Shown: positions 46,508-59,204, counted from the first letter of the stretch. The stretch: DNA of 64,000 nt from Glandiceps talaboti (GCF_964340395.1 NC_135555.1:27368725-27432724), one strand, 5' to 3'. Made by a program: numbers and translations. Notes: generated from the letters alone by a model not told the origin.

Positions 46508-46584
46508 AAAGAGGCTGAACGAAAACACAGATTTGAAGAGGCTCTAAAACAGAAGGAAATAAAAAAGAGGGAACAAGCTCAGAG
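46508..46584 (+). CDS. CHD7-like: CHD exon 9 of window
   Basis: Acceptor tgtgattaccacag, donor CAGAG|gtagta. Reads KEAERKHRFEEALKQKEIKK followed by REQAQ, a highly charged helix leading into the SANT/Myb-like domain on exon 10. Phase 0 in, phase 2 out. Confidence 0.92.
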
Positions 46585-46897
46585 GTAGTATATGCCTAGT
46601 TTGTTTGTATCTATAAATGGTTGTTTAATGATGATTGTAGCCATGCTAATACTGAGGAAACCTAATACTGTCTATGTGAGACACAGATATAGGTTTTCAA
46701 TGAGTTGAAATCACTTCTACAGATTAAAGCTGAAAACAACCATCAATTCTTTACTTCTGTTGTCTTCCTGCAGAATCTATGGTTTATGTATATATATATA
46801 TATAGAAATATATATACATATATACAATCTAGCATACTCATCTTTGTACATAATCTAGTATACTTACAGAGTTTGAGGTTAACTTTTTAGCTCCGCT
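46585..46897. other. Intron 9 start with a family-4 end
   Basis: (TA)n near 46788-46820. TTTTTAGCTCCGCTGT at 46886-46901 is the 5' terminus of Helentron-like family 4 and runs directly into the satellite. Confidence 0.55.
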
Positions 46898-48160
46898 GTA
46901 TACTCTACATAATCTAGTATACTCTACATAATCTAGTACTGTACATAATCTAGTATACTGTACATAATCTAGTATATTGTACATAATCTAGTATATTGTA
47001 CATAATCTAGTATACTGTACATAATCTAGTATATTGTACATAATCTAGTATACTGTACATAATCTAGTATATTGTACATAATCTAGGATACTGTACATAA
47101 TCTAGTATATTGTACATAATCTAATATATTGTACATAATCTAATATATTGTACATAATCTAGTATATTGTACATAATCTAGTATATTGTACATAATCTAG
47201 TATATTGTACATAATCTAGTATATTGTACATAATCTAGTATACTGTACATAATCTAGTATATTGTACATAATCTAGGATACTGTACATAATCTAGTATAT
47301 TGTACATAATCTAGTATATTGTACATAATCTAATATATTGTACATAATCTAGTATATTGTACATAATCTAGTACTGTACATAATCTAGTATACTGTACAT
47401 AATCTAGTATATTGTACAGAATTTAGTATATTGTACATAATCTAGTATACTGTACATAATCTAGTACTGTACATAATCTAGTATACTGTACATAATCTAG
47501 TATACTGTACATAATCTAGTATACTCTACATAATCTAGTATACTCTACATAATCTAGTATATTGTACATAATCTAGTACACTACATAATCTAGTACTGTA
47601 CATAATCTAGTATACTGTACATAATCTATATTGTACATAATCTAGTATATTGTACATAATCTAGTACTGTACATAATCTAGTATATTGTACATAATCTAG
47701 TATATTGTACATAATCTAGTACACTACATAATCTAGTATACTGTACATAATCTAGTATACTGTACATAATCTAATATACTGTACATAATCTAGTATATTG
47801 TACATAATCTAGTACACTGTACATAATCTAGTATATTGTACATAATCTATATTGTACATAATCTAGTATATTGTACATAATCTAGTACTGTACATAATCT
47901 AGTATATTGTACATAATCTAGTACTGTACATTATCTAGGATACTGTACATAATCTAGTATATTGTACATAATCTAGTACACTGTACATAATCTAGTATAT
48001 TGTACATAATCTATACTGTACATAATCTAGTATACTGTACATAATCTAGTACACTGTACATAATCTAGTACACTGTACATAATCTAGTACTGTACATAAT
48101 CTTGTATACTGTACATAATCTAGTATATTGTACATAATCTAGTATGCTCATCTTTGTATA
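46898..48160. repeat. 19-bp satellite (TGTACATAATCTAGTATAT)
   Basis: About 1.26 kb of a 19-bp unit with frequent 17-bp and 15-bp length variants ('actgtacataatctagt'). It contains the palindromic words TGTACA and CTAG. There is no reading frame. The same unit appears just before the family-4 terminus (46836-46865), so the terminus sits inside the array edge. Confidence 0.92.
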
Positions 48161-48218
48161 TAATCTAGTGTACTGCGTTATCTGCATATTCCGTTGACTT
48201 GATTTTAATGGCCATTTT

Positions 48219-48561
48219 TAGCGCAACCGATAGGTAAATGAGTAAACATTCAAAAGTGTATGCAAATACCCTAGCAACCATGACCACACATGTATCAACA
48301 ACTAAACGGTGGTGTATTTCATAGATAAGACCAGGGATTCTTAGACAAGTGAATGATCATTCAAAAAAGTGTATGCAAGAATTGCCTAGCAACAAGACCA
48401 TACCCATGGCAATAGCCAAATGATCACATATATTGCAAAGATAACATCATGGTTAGATAGGCAACTGGATAATCATTCAACAAATGTACACCTATGTGTA
48501 GCATTGATCAGCATATTTTTAAAAACTGCAGTTGTACTACAACGCCATTGGCGATATTTTT
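48219..48561. repeat. Family-1 copy, internally deleted
   Basis: Starts AGCGCAACCGAT, has two central units, and ends CAGTTGTACTACAACGCC and ATTGGCG. The microsatellite and body are missing. Confidence 0.6.
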
Positions 48562-49302
48562 AGAAGGACAACTTCACAATTGACACAAAATCATCTGACG
48601 ATTTTTTTAAGCTTCTATTAAATACTATACAGTTCTGTGCAAACGGAAACAGACTCTATGAAGTCTAATCTATGCCAACAAAACAGTTTTCTCTTTTAAT
48701 TTTCTGGTATATTCAGTGTACATTTTGGTAATTTGGAGGTAGAAGGGTATAGATGTCTACACTGCATGACTGGGAACTTATCGCTGTTAGGGGTCGCTGA
48801 CACATGAGCTTGACCTTTTGTCCTTGAACTTCGGGAAAGTGCATGTTGGTGTATCATGGAAATATACTTGTCACAGTATTTAATAAGGAAACAAACCACG
48901 GTTTCCCGTGGACCCGAACATGATAAGTGGTGATCTCATTATGTTCAGGCATCTATTCACACTGAATACATTATGCCATGCCCTGTGCCTGTCTGTGGTA
49001 ATGAGCATGAATATGCACGGTAACAAAGTAACAAAACCAAGGGCAGTTGTGGAGGGTTTGGTATACTTCGGAAACCAGATGTGGAACCGCCATCTTGAAA
49101 TGGACTACTTCCCTAACAGCAAATAGCCTATAAAATTAACTATTGCACAGTTTGCCAGATTTGCTGTCAGACTTGGTGATTGAATCAGGATAAATATGAG
49201 AAGTTCAACACACTCAAGGAAAGAAAAAAGAGAATGACAGTAAGGACTAGAAATCAAGAAAAACATAGCTGACTTTACATCCCCCTTTGTATACATTTAT
49301 AG
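48562..49302. other. Rest of intron 9
   Basis: No recognised feature. Open frames are short and motif-free. Confidence 0.5.
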
Positions 49303-49550
49303 ATGGTCCAGGAGAGAGGAGAGTGATTTCTACCGCACTGTGTCAGCATTTGGGGTTGAGTTTGATCCTGAAACCAAGGCATACAAATGGAATAACTTCC
49401 GCAAAATTGCCAGACTGGACAAGAAGACTGATGAGAAACTGCAGGAATACTATGAAAACTTTCGAGCTATGTGTCTGAGAGTGTGCAAAAGGGGAAGGAA
49501 TAGAGAGGGCACAGAAGGAGGAACAGACTCAGAGGATCAAAAAGACTATA
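49303..49550 (+). CDS. CHD7-like: CHD exon 10 of window: SANT/Myb-like domain
   Basis: Acceptor tatacatttatag, donor ACTATA|gtgagt. With exon 9 it reads [40 protein letters not shown] and [20 protein letters not shown], then an acidic tail. W.RRE..DFYR.VS.FGV.+D......W..FR..ARLDKK.DE.L..Y...F..MC is the second SANT-like domain of CHD6-9. Expected role: histone or DNA contact in the remodeller. Phase 2 in, phase 1 out. Confidence 0.97.
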
Positions 49551-49794
49551 GTGAGTCACCTTTTTTTTACACCTGTATGGGAACAACTTATGAGTTTTTC
49601 CTATATTATTTTGCTCGAATGGCATACATAGATGGATAGCTGCATGCGAACAAACACACACACACATACACATATACATGCATACATACACTCACATGCA
49701 CACTAGTTTATTAACACTCTGAAGGCCTTAATTGAAAGAAGTGTTTCATTTACCTTATTACTGTAACACTTATTTGAGCTACCCTGAATAAATA

Positions 49795-49905
49795 TATTTT
49801 ATTAATTACATTGTTCTTGAGATGATGTACACCATGTTCAACTTCTGAAAAGTATAGGATGATAATTGCTTCACCAACTCTGATCAAGAACAACACTTCA
49901 GAACC
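49795..49905. repeat. Dispersed repeat leading into a CT tract
   Basis: Shares 'cttcaccaactctgatcaag' and 'ttcaacttctga' with 59400-59510, where it precedes a family-1 copy. The CT microsatellite is thus probably transposon-derived. Confidence 0.55.
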
Positions 49906-50138
<233 letters not shown>

Positions 50139-50167
50139 ACTTGTTGTAAATTCTCTGTCTTTTATAG

Positions 50168-50390
50168 ATGAGGATTTTTTATATGCAAATACACTAAACA
50201 TTGAAATGATATCTGAAGAGAGAGCCAACAAGTGTCTTCAACGAATAGACCTACTGTCTAAAGTACGCAATGAGATTGCACATCATCCGGAGCTTGACGA
50301 CAGGCTGAAACTTTGTAGACCAAGTATGGAACTACCAGAATGGTGGGAACCTGGTACCCATGATAAAGATATCCTTCTTGGGGTTGCAAG
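50168..50390 (+). CDS. CHD7-like: CHD exon 11 of window
   Basis: Acceptor ttctctgtcttttatag, donor GCAAG|gtactg. Reads NEDFLYANTLNIEMISEERA, NKCLQRIDLLSKVRNEIAHH and PELDDRLKLCRPSMELPEWW, then EPGTHDKDILLGVA. I.EERA...L.RI+LL.K+RE...HP.L..RL.LC.PS.+LPEWWE.G.HD+DLL.G.A is a CHD6-9 signature. Phase 1 in, phase 2 out. Intron 11, about 13.1 kb, follows. Confidence 0.97.
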
Positions 50391-50477
50391 GTACTGTACT
50401 TCACTAAATCAAACTCATCTCACATTTGTGTACGCCCATAAAAATCTTTCCAACACATTTCAACTCGTCTAACTTAA

Positions 50478-53034
50478 CCCTTTGACACTCAATTCGGAAT
50501 GAAACGGCCTCCATTTCCCACCCACTGAGATCCCGTATCGGCCTGAGACGGCCTAGCGCCCTCAACGATTGAAATCCCGTTTAGGATTCAAACGGCCTCA
50601 TATGTCATACGTCATTAAAACCGTTGATTATACTATACCCATGACTTTATTTGTGCACTTTTTTTGATGACGAGAACATTAAGTTGCCTAGCAACATAAA
50701 ACGTATCACTGAACCAATCAGATGAAGTATATTTTGAGCGGGAAATCATTTTCGCGGGCAAGCCTGTGCATTGCGTCGCCATTTCCATTTGCTGTGTTCA
50801 TATACAAATAGGTTCACAGGTCGACCAAAGTTCACCCGTTGATATGCAAAGTGCATTTAAATAGTTTTGAGTTAAACTTTAACCCTTTTGTTTAACTAAT
50901 ATCCTGTCGGCTTCTCTGAAGTGAAATAATGAGTGTAAACATTGGAAATAATACGGAAGTTGGAGCTAGTGGTGACAGCTGTCAAACTCAAAGTCAAAAT
51001 GATGATCGTGTCAACGTTCCACCAGTCAGTCCTAATGAAATGTTGCGGAATATCTTTAATGAGCCTGATTCTGACACGGAATTTGAAGGTTTTACCCTCG
51101 AAGAAATTAACGAAGCTACTCTCAGACATGAATTGGAAGGCGGAAACCACGACGATGGCAGTGACATCGACCCGGGTGAGCTAATCCGTCTACTTGCAGG
51201 TGAATTGGGTGATCTCGACCGCGACGATAATGACGATGACTCACCGTTAGCAACGGATCTCCAGTGGACTAACGAAATCGAACAAATTAGGATTCCAGAC
51301 TTTGATGACGAACTTTCTGGGCCAACCCACACTCTTGATTTTTCCAGCCAACCAGTTGATTTTTTTGAACTATTTTTTACTGATGATTTTGTTGATTTGT
51401 TGGTACATGAAACAAACAAGTACGCGGAGTTCCGACAAGATCAGCGGGGACGCGATGCACAGTGGTACGCTACTGATCGTAACGAACTTCGCGCATACTT
51501 TGGCATGATTATCCTGATGGGAATCCACAAACTACCCGAACTTCGAGATTATTGGTCGACTGATGATCGTCTGAATGTTTCTGGGATTGCCAAAGTTATG
51601 CCACGTAATCGCTTCATGAAGATCAGTCAGTATCTACATATCAGCGACTCTCGTACTGAACCTGCCGCGACTGATCCTAACCGCGATCGTTTATTCAAGG
51701 TCCGTGCAGTGATTGATCTCATCCGTAAGACATTTCCTGAACATTACTACCCATACAGAGAAATCAGTATTGATGAAGCCATGTGCAAGTTTAAAGGCAG
51801 GTCGCACATGATTCAATATATGCCAGGGAAACCTGTAAAGTGGGGTTTTAAGATTTGGTCGGCTGCCTGCCCAAAGACGGGGTACACATTAGATATGTTG
51901 CCGTATACGGGGAAAAAAGAAACCCCGGAGAAAGGTTTAGGGTACCAAGTTGTATACAAGTTATCAGAGCGTTATTTTAATTCATCTCATCATGTTTATT
52001 TTGACAACTTTTTTAGTTCTGTACAACTTGCTTTAGATTTGTTAGATAAAGATGTTTATGTTTGTGGTACGATTCGTCAAAATAGTAAAGGTCTCCCTGC
52101 TGAGATTAAAGGGAAGCAGAAGATGAAACAAGGGGACTGTTTTACAATGCAAAGTGGCAAGGTCATTGCTTGCAAATGGTTTGACAAACGGGAGGTGCGA
52201 ATGTTAACAACAAATTGCCAATCAGGGGGAGGAAATATGACTAGGGGTGGGAAAACGTTCTTTACACCAAATTCCATAATTAAATACAATAAATACATGG
52301 GTGGGGTAGATTTAAGTGATCAGATGGCATCATATTATTCTGTGTCAAATAAGTACATGAAGTATTGGAAGTATTTATTTTTCTTTTTTCTTCAGCGTAT
52401 GATTGTGAATTCATTTATTTTGTATGAGATAGCACATAAACCTGATCCTCGACGTCGATACAGAAATGTAGATTACAGGTTAGATCTATCAAGCCAACTG
52501 ATAGCAGGTTTTAGTAGTAGAAGAAAGCGAGGTCCCCAACCCCATGCTCCTACAACTGAGAATAGTTTGAGTGCAGCTAATCTACATGCACATACATCTG
52601 AGGTCATGCAACCTGATGCTAAGAGAAAAAAAAGATGTTGCAGGCATTGCTCTAATCTTAAGAAAAAAACAAGTAAGGGTTACCCTGTTGAAACCATTTA
52701 TGGTTGTAAATTATGTGGTGTTTATTTATGTAGAAATCTATGTTTTATAGATTATCACGGCAGCATCCTGCAGTAAATGTATAAATAATTCTGTGTATAA
52801 ATGGATTTTAAAGAATTATTGTAAAAAAAATGACAAGAAAAGATATGGATTTGAATAAAACTTTAATTTCACAGTGAAAAAAACATTTGCCTTGTTATTT
52901 TCTCCTTGATGTGTGATACCTGTCAGATCAGCTGTGAAAGTAAGAAAGTTTTGGGATTCTAAGGTATTCATATGCAAATTAGCAATGGAGAGAAAGTGAT
53001 AATTTGTATCAAAGGGTCAGTGGGGCTCATAGGG
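50478..53034 (+). mobile_element. Complete piggyBac element with TTAA duplication
   Basis: TTAA at 50474-50477 and 53035-53038. Ends are CCCTTTGACAC and, complemented, CCCTATGAGCC, so only about 8 terminal bases are inverted. The left 160 bp hold hairpin-like blocks (CCGTTT...AAACGG, CCGTATC...GAGACGG) around CGGCCTAGCGCCC, then TTAAAACCGTTGA; this order parallels the E1/E6 ends. One intact transposase gene lies inside. It inserted in CHD intron 11 in the same orientation as the gene. Confidence 0.9.
50929..52776 (+). CDS. piggyBac transposase, 615 residues, intact
   Basis: DDE/DDD transposase that cuts and pastes DNA at TTAA with precise excision. There is an acidic N-terminal region (about 1-130), then the DDE_Tnp_1_7 core. 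The catalytic aspartates are visible as ISIDEAMCKFKGR (D282), HVYFDNFFSS (D359) and YMGGVDLSDQ (D461); their spacing of 77 and 102 is close to that of the cabbage looper enzyme. A basic KRKKR stretch precedes a C-terminal Cys-rich domain (CCRHC, YGCKLCGVYLC, C, DYH) of the family's zinc-binding type. No stops or frameshifts; AATAAA lies about 80 nt past the stop. Probably active or recently active. Nothing suggests domestication, since both element ends persist. Confidence 0.96.
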   Translation: MSVNIGNNTEVGASGDSCQTQSQNDDRVNVPPVSPNEMLRNIFNEPDSDTEFEGFTLEEINEATLRHELEGGNHDDGSDIDPGELIRLLAGELGDLDRDDNDDDSPLATDLQWTNEIEQIRIPDFDDELSGPTHTLDFSSQPVDFFELFFTDDFVDLLVHETNKYAEFRQDQRGRDAQWYATDRNELRAYFGMIILMGIHKLPELRDYWSTDDRLNVSGIAKVMPRNRFMKISQYLHISDSRTEPAATDPNRDRLFKVRAVIDLIRKTFPEHYYPYREISIDEAMCKFKGRSHMIQYMPGKPVKWGFKIWSAACPKTGYTLDMLPYTGKKETPEKGLGYQVVYKLSERYFNSSHHVYFDNFFSSVQLALDLLDKDVYVCGTIRQNSKGLPAEIKGKQKMKQGDCFTMQSGKVIACKWFDKREVRMLTTNCQSGGGNMTRGGKTFFTPNSIIKYNKYMGGVDLSDQMASYYSVSNKYMKYWKYLFFFFLQRMIVNSFILYEIAHKPDPRRRYRNVDYRLDLSSQLIAGFSSRRKRGPQPHAPTTENSLSAANLHAHTSEVMQPDAKRKKRCCRHCSNLKKKTSKGYPVETIYGCKLCGVYLCRNLCFIDYHGSILQ

Positions 53035-53038
53035 TTAA

Positions 53039-54837
53039 ACATACAGTGCCATATCTGTTAGGGCGGCCCTTTTTATTTTTCTGTTTCTCATCTCCCGACC
53101 GACCCTGATTTGCAGCTCCGACATCAGAAAAAAAGAGGTTTTTTTTATTTTCAACCGACCCCTGAGCACAGCAAAATTGTAAGGTTCCCCATGGCGTCTT
53201 AGACCAGTTCTGCCGAGGCCACGTCCTTGCGACATTGGCCCCCTAAAATTACAAATGACGCAATAATTTTCCCACCTTGCGTCGCTTTGGCGCATTCATT
53301 TTACGGCAGACATCAAAATTATCTAAGTCCACGGCCGGACCAGGCCAGGCTCTGACTCGACGTCAATCCCACAAGAAGTATACTGATTGCGTAAGGGAAA
53401 GTTTTGTTGACATCATATAAGATATCAGAAAAAAATAATGTGGTATTTACAGAGCATCCCAACTTTGACGTTGTTGATAGTTTTAGTTAAAGATTCAAGT
53501 TCTGAGTTTCAAGGATACCTAATGTCAGCTTTCCGTATCAAGTTAAGTTTACGGTATGTAACTATGCTGTCATTTGATATAGCAGGACCAAATCATGATA
53601 CACAGCCAGAAACGGTTAATTAATAAAAAATAAATTATTTTAAAGTTTGTTTGACTATTATTTGTAAGTTTTTCGTTCACATTTGGTACTTCTTAAAGTC
53701 AGGGATTTTTTTTCTTCAAAATGTCATGAATTTGAAAAGGGAATGATAAACACAGCAGTGTACTAACAATTTTAAAAATGAAACAAGTGGTTACAAGTTT
53801 AGGATTTCTCAAAGTTTTTATTCAATCATATGTTCACTGTGACTTATTTTGAAGTTGTTCTTTGTCCTTGTCTGAAAAAAGGGAATTATAAATTTGAGCA
53901 CTGCTATTCATTGATATCCAGATTAAAAATTATGACTACCTGGCTGTCCAATCTTTCTAAACAACATATAATATACTCAGTAGAAATGACTTAAAATTAC
54001 ATAATCTTAATTGCCTTCTTTTTCTAAGGTGTAATGTGTAGTACACAATTTTCAAAAATAGCTTACTGGGAACTGTTATTATGAATGGAATTTTTTTATG
54101 TAGTTAGGTAATGGTCTATACGTAATGGAATATCTCAGACCACAGTATCTCTATAGTGGTCTGAGATAATTTATATGAATATTTCATAGACAATAATAAT
54201 TGACCCCACTCCCTGTCAAATGGCACCACTTTTTGCAACCAAGGGGCCTTTGTCCCCACTTGTTGGAAACCTTGGCAGAACACTGCCGTCTACCCCCCAC
54301 CCCCTTTGTTACATCAGAGCAGCATGTTAAGGCCGTTGAGGTTTGATGAGGGACAGGCCTAGGGCTCGAAATTAATACTGTCGCACAGTACATATAGCTG
54401 CAATGTAATAATAGCTCAGAATATTTCCATCATTTTCAAAATTATGCTTAAAATTGGTAAAAGTCATACTGCATTCCTAATTTCTTGACCAGTTTTAAGC
54501 TTTAAATCAGTTGTGTATCATCGGGGAAATGATCGACTCCATAGCGTTTCATGACCCATGACATGCATAATTCCGAGGTTTACATTATTACTTTTAATTA
54601 CTTTTAAACAGTAAATCCCAAAGGAGTTCTGAGTTCTAGAAATGTTTACATGTTATCTGGTGGATTATTTTGACAAGTTCACACTGAAGAAAAATGTTTC
54701 ATAGAAGTAATGATTTATATAAATGAAAATTCATCTCGCACACTGATGACAATCACGTCATTGTTTCAAAAAGTTACACACTGAAGTTCAAATTGGATAA
54801 CTTGAAAAAAATGTTAGCGATGTCAATGCCACTTTGA
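53039..54837. other. Intron 11, no gene recognised
   Basis: Scattered A/T-rich sequence. 53040-53330 is locally GC-richer with CpG words but has no motif. An 18-bp inverted word pair around 54120-54170 (ggtctgagata / atctcagacc) suggests a small hairpin. Confidence 0.45.
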
Positions 54838-54841
54838 TTAA

Positions 54842-56457
54842 CCCTTTCACCACCACTTGCCTCATGGGATTGTTTGTTCTCCACCAGCCCCCTCACTGAC
54901 ATAATGTGAGAGTGAGTGTGGTGTAATCAAACTGATATAAAAATACTTAGAGTTGCTTATTTTTGAAAAATAAGGTATCATTTGAATGGAAAATAAATTT
55001 TCTACATCATAGTTGCAAATACATGCATTCAAATATCACACACACAACCGAAATATGGATTAAAGTAACAAAATATTAATAAAACAAACACTGGTTGTTT
55101 ATTTATTGACATATCACAAATAAACAAAATATTTATATTACAGACAAAATTCAAAATACCAACATTCATGTTCTTACAAAACTTCTGTATACTGACTAAA
55201 TGGTCAAAATCGGCGAAAATTTGTCAGAAAATGTTATTTTCAGTCGTATTAAATTTGAACGAAAATAATTAACGGCCTACTAATCCGATTACGACGCAAT
55301 AGTCGGCCCCCACACCGGCAATGAAGGGTAAAAAATATCTGAAGTCGTCGCCCCAATACCTTCAGAAAAATCAGTTTGTGTAATTATATATCATTTTTTG
55401 ACAGAACAACAAAAAATTATCACCAAATTTATCCTCAAAATCAGTAAAAAATGCCCACAAGTTGGTAGTATACGAGTCCGAATCGGGACGCCAACGTGAC
55501 GCTTTTTGCCGACATGCTTACCCACAAAAGCAAATATGCAGTCGGGACTTTGAAGTTACGTTGCGATAATCTGATCCTTCCATATACTGCATCGAGTTCA
55601 CTCAGCCATCTCCTTGTATAAAACATCGTATTCATGGTAAAATTGAGTGGAAATTTCTACGAACAGCACCTTTATTTACATTGCAAACGATGTTAGGGGA
55701 GACAGATTTTGCTTCGCCGATGTTGAAATTTGAATTTTACATTGAAAAACGCACGTAAAAAATCCGATCGGAAAATCGCCAACATCAAGCGTAAGTTTCC
55801 CTCCACTGACCTCTACACAGTGAGCTAATACAAATACAAGTCATTATTGAGCCGTAAAAAAAGAAATAAAACCAAAATAATCCATGATAGAGCCAAAAAT
55901 TACCCCTAGAACGTTAGCATGGGCGTCGGCACGGTCACAAGATTGCGTAAATTTGAACGACATTCAAAAATTCAACCATAAACTGCCGTCGGCAGCTCAC
56001 ACGGCCTTAGCGGGAATTTGATGCTTACATACAAGTACAATGTGTTCCCATAGCTAAATACTTGTATTCAACGATGTATTTCGAGTCAAATTCTGTCGAA
56101 ATATCCAAAGATAGTGACATAATTTATATCGTACACCATGTTATGAGAGCCGTTAATTACTTCCGCCATGTTGAAATTCGATTTTGTGAGCGAAAAACGC
56201 ACATAAAATTACGATCGCTCGTCATTTGGATCGTACTCCTGATATCGTTCACTGTCATGCTTTCAAAATGGCAGTGTAGATAAACAAGGCTAATACGCAT
56301 GTGTGGAACTAGTTATGGCAGCAATTTTTGCAGCAATAGCTGCCGTTTAACGGCATAACGGCGAGGTAGGTGAATGAACTCTGGCGTTCCCTCAATTGAG
56401 GGAATCGGTGGGCGCCCTAGCGCGTTCCCTCAATTGAGGGAATCGGTGGTGAAAGGG
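54842..56457 (-). mobile_element. TTAA element E6, full length 1616 bp
   Basis: TTAA at 54838-54841 and 56458-56461, ends CCCTTTCACCACC and GGTGGTGAAAGGG. Palindrome pair TTCCCTCAATTGAGGGAA, two identical perfect 18-bp copies separated by CGGTGGGCGCCCTAGCGCG. Nearly identical to E5 outside the palindrome core, and the same length. No coding frame. Confidence 0.92.
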
Positions 56458-56725
56458 TTAATAGGACGAATGCACTAGTACTCCTGATAAAATCATACAA
56501 TAGTTCATGGCTACAGATATACACCCATCAGGATGATAAGTATTCAATCATCTTCTTACAAAGTTGTTCTACGGACTTGTCAACCTTGCTAAAATGAAGG
56601 AAAGAGACTAGTAACAAGGAATTCAATAAAGAGAAGAGAAAAGAAGTTGTATAGAGACTGACAGGACAGAAAGGAGAGAGAATGGAACTGAAAAAATACA
56701 GATTTTTTTTTCTTGTCCCCTTTTT

Positions 56726-59204
56726 AGCTCCGCTGTCAGCGAAAGCTGAAAGCGTAGCTTTAGGTATAGGTGGGTATTGAGGTATAGAGAGTAGAGTGAA
56801 TCATAGGTGTCCGTCAAACTTTTATATTTTTACTATCTACTCCATAAGTGACAGTCGGAATTCTTCGATATTTGGTGTGCATGTTCCCTGGGGGGAGGCT
56901 ATTCAGATTTGTTCATGCCAAGTTGATCTGTGCCATTTTCAATTTTTTATGATTTTTTTTCATAAAATGTCATTTTCATCAACTCCTTGAAAACCTCTTA
57001 TTAGATTGCTTTGATATCTGGCGTGTTGATGCGCAGGGGGTAGCTTACTCAGATTTGTTAATTTCAAGTCAGCACATCCTCATTTTTATTTTTTATGATT
57101 TTTTTTTTGTAATTTGAAAAAAAAATGAATATGTTAATGAGCATAATGACCGACGCCATATTGGAAATCAGTCGACGAGACTTTAAGTAAACTGCCACTT
57201 TTCAAAAGACACTATTGACGTCAAACAAGCAATGTAATATGTGCTATAGTCATAATTCTACGCATTGGGCGCCCAAATGACAAGCGTTTGTTCGAAATAG
57301 GGTTGTAAACTTCAAATCCAATTCAGCACCCTTCTACATTATCAGCCAATCCGCAACATCCTCATTTGCATACTCTATCCTGATTCGACCAGAAGCTGAA
57401 GGTGACCTCATTCGACCGAGCGATTTTCCACAGCAAGTATATTGAGCAACACAGGACGTTCTTAGTACTCACTAAAATCACACTTCAGACCCACTATAAA
57501 AGTGTGATGTTTTCAGATAACATGTAACTTGTGGTTAATTCTATATTGTCGTGCAATTTGGAATGACAGTGAACCAGAATTCAGACAACTTGCGTAAGGA
57601 AGGGCATGCCAGGCATGCGGCCGCGGTTGAAGTTTAAATATGGCCGACAGTTCACATGTAAAGTTAAACGACATGAACGTGTCTTGCCTTTCCAAAATGC
57701 AAATATTTGGCAAGTAAAAATAATTAAAATAATTACAACTTTAATTTGGCTTCAGACTTTGCATTAGGTTTTGCGTATCTTTCCCCGTTTTACATGTAAA
57801 TCCGAAAAGGTTCTCTCTCATCATGTCATCAGTGTCAGTGATCATACCGCGCGGGGTAGTCCTCGGGTGCACGAGTCTGTATTACTGACTTGACTCTAAA
57901 CACCGGAGGGGAGGGACAATTGTCAGAATCGAGTCCCGAATTCCTCCGTATGCAAGCAGGACTACGTGCGGGGCTGCTTTGAGTACGAGCGAAGTGAGGC
58001 ATGTTGAGGTACTTTGTTGAGAATTATAAATATTGCGAAATGTCAAGTACAAGGTTTAAATACAATGGAATGATGAAAAAAATGGCAGAGTCTGCTGACA
58101 GGCGCCGGTCACAAAAAACACTGTGAATTAAAATATCAGACGATGTACATGTATGTATTAATCGCCGACAATCCACCCGTATGCACGAGGGACTAACCCG
58201 GAAGCAAGTCGTTGTCAGCCATACGTTACAGTGGTAACATCGTCCGAGAAATCGCTGCGTTCAGAGTGTCACTGTCATTATTCACAGAATTGTTGTTTTC
58301 GAGTGAAAACCCGTCTTGAATTGTATAACTCTAACAAATGAAGACATGTCAAGTTATATTTTGAAAGTTGTATCGCTAGTTTGAGACGATTTTCTCACGT
58401 ACTATAGTACTATCGAGGCTTACTTGGAAGTAGTAGGACCTTCCAGTTCATCGGGAAGTTTAGCCAGTCCGATAATTCTTTCTGGTTTAGTTTACAACAC
58501 TTTTGATCACGCAGATTTTGTTGTTGTGATGAAAAGAAATTAAAAAAAGATCATTTCAACCATTTCGTTGTGTTTTCTTTGTGAAAGGTAACCGAACATG
58601 AACGAGTGTTACCACTGTAACGTATGGCTGAGAATGACTCTCTTCCGGGTACTTGAGATTGTCGCCGTACGGAAACTAAGATGGCGATTAATACATTTCT
58701 TCCCTATATATATCTACCACAACTAGAACAAGTTGAATGTTGTTGACTTTGTAAATTTGTTAGAAAATTGAAATTGAAATTGCCTCAAAATTATTTTAGA
58801 TCCCTAGTTTATTTCATTCTTCATTAAAATTTTCCAGGGTTACAGCTGTAAGACACTGGAATTACTTATAGCCAACCTCAAAATCCTCTTTTTTTCTTTT
58901 TCTTGTGTGCATTTCCCAGTCATTTTTTTCTGTGATTTTGTGCAATTTTTCATAACAGTAGATTTTTGTTATAAAATGGTGACTATGGTATAAAAGTACA
59001 ATACATTACCAACTTCTGTGTAAAATGTGTTTTATAGTGAGACATCATATGAAACCACTAACCACTTTATTGCATCACTAAAACAAAACTGCATAGTGAC
59101 TCGAAGAGCTGAAGACCTGAACCACTTCTACATGTCACCAAAATAAAAAATTAAATTAAAAAAAAACAGCGGAGCTATTCTGACCGATAGGTCGCTTGTT
59201 TTTT
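56726..59204. mobile_element. Helentron-like family 4
   Basis: After a T run: AGCTCCGCTGTCAGC-GAAA-GCTGAAAGCGTAGCT, a bulged hairpin. An A/T-rich body follows with 'ttcgatatttggtgtgc' and 'tttgatatctggcgtg' units. It ends ACAGCGGAGCTATTCT (AGCTCCGCTGT inverted), a GACC-GATA-GGTC hairpin, then GCTTGTTTTTT. It contains a nested MITE at 58153-58696. Confidence 0.65.
58153..58696. mobile_element. Nested MITE-like element, 544 bp
   Basis: Ends ATGTATTAATCGCC and its complement GGCGATTAATACAT; further inside, GTCAGCCATACGTTACAG continuing as TGGTAAC is inverted at 58607-58631. Total TIR is about 80-100 bp with gaps. Target duplication not resolved. No coding frame. Confidence 0.65.
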
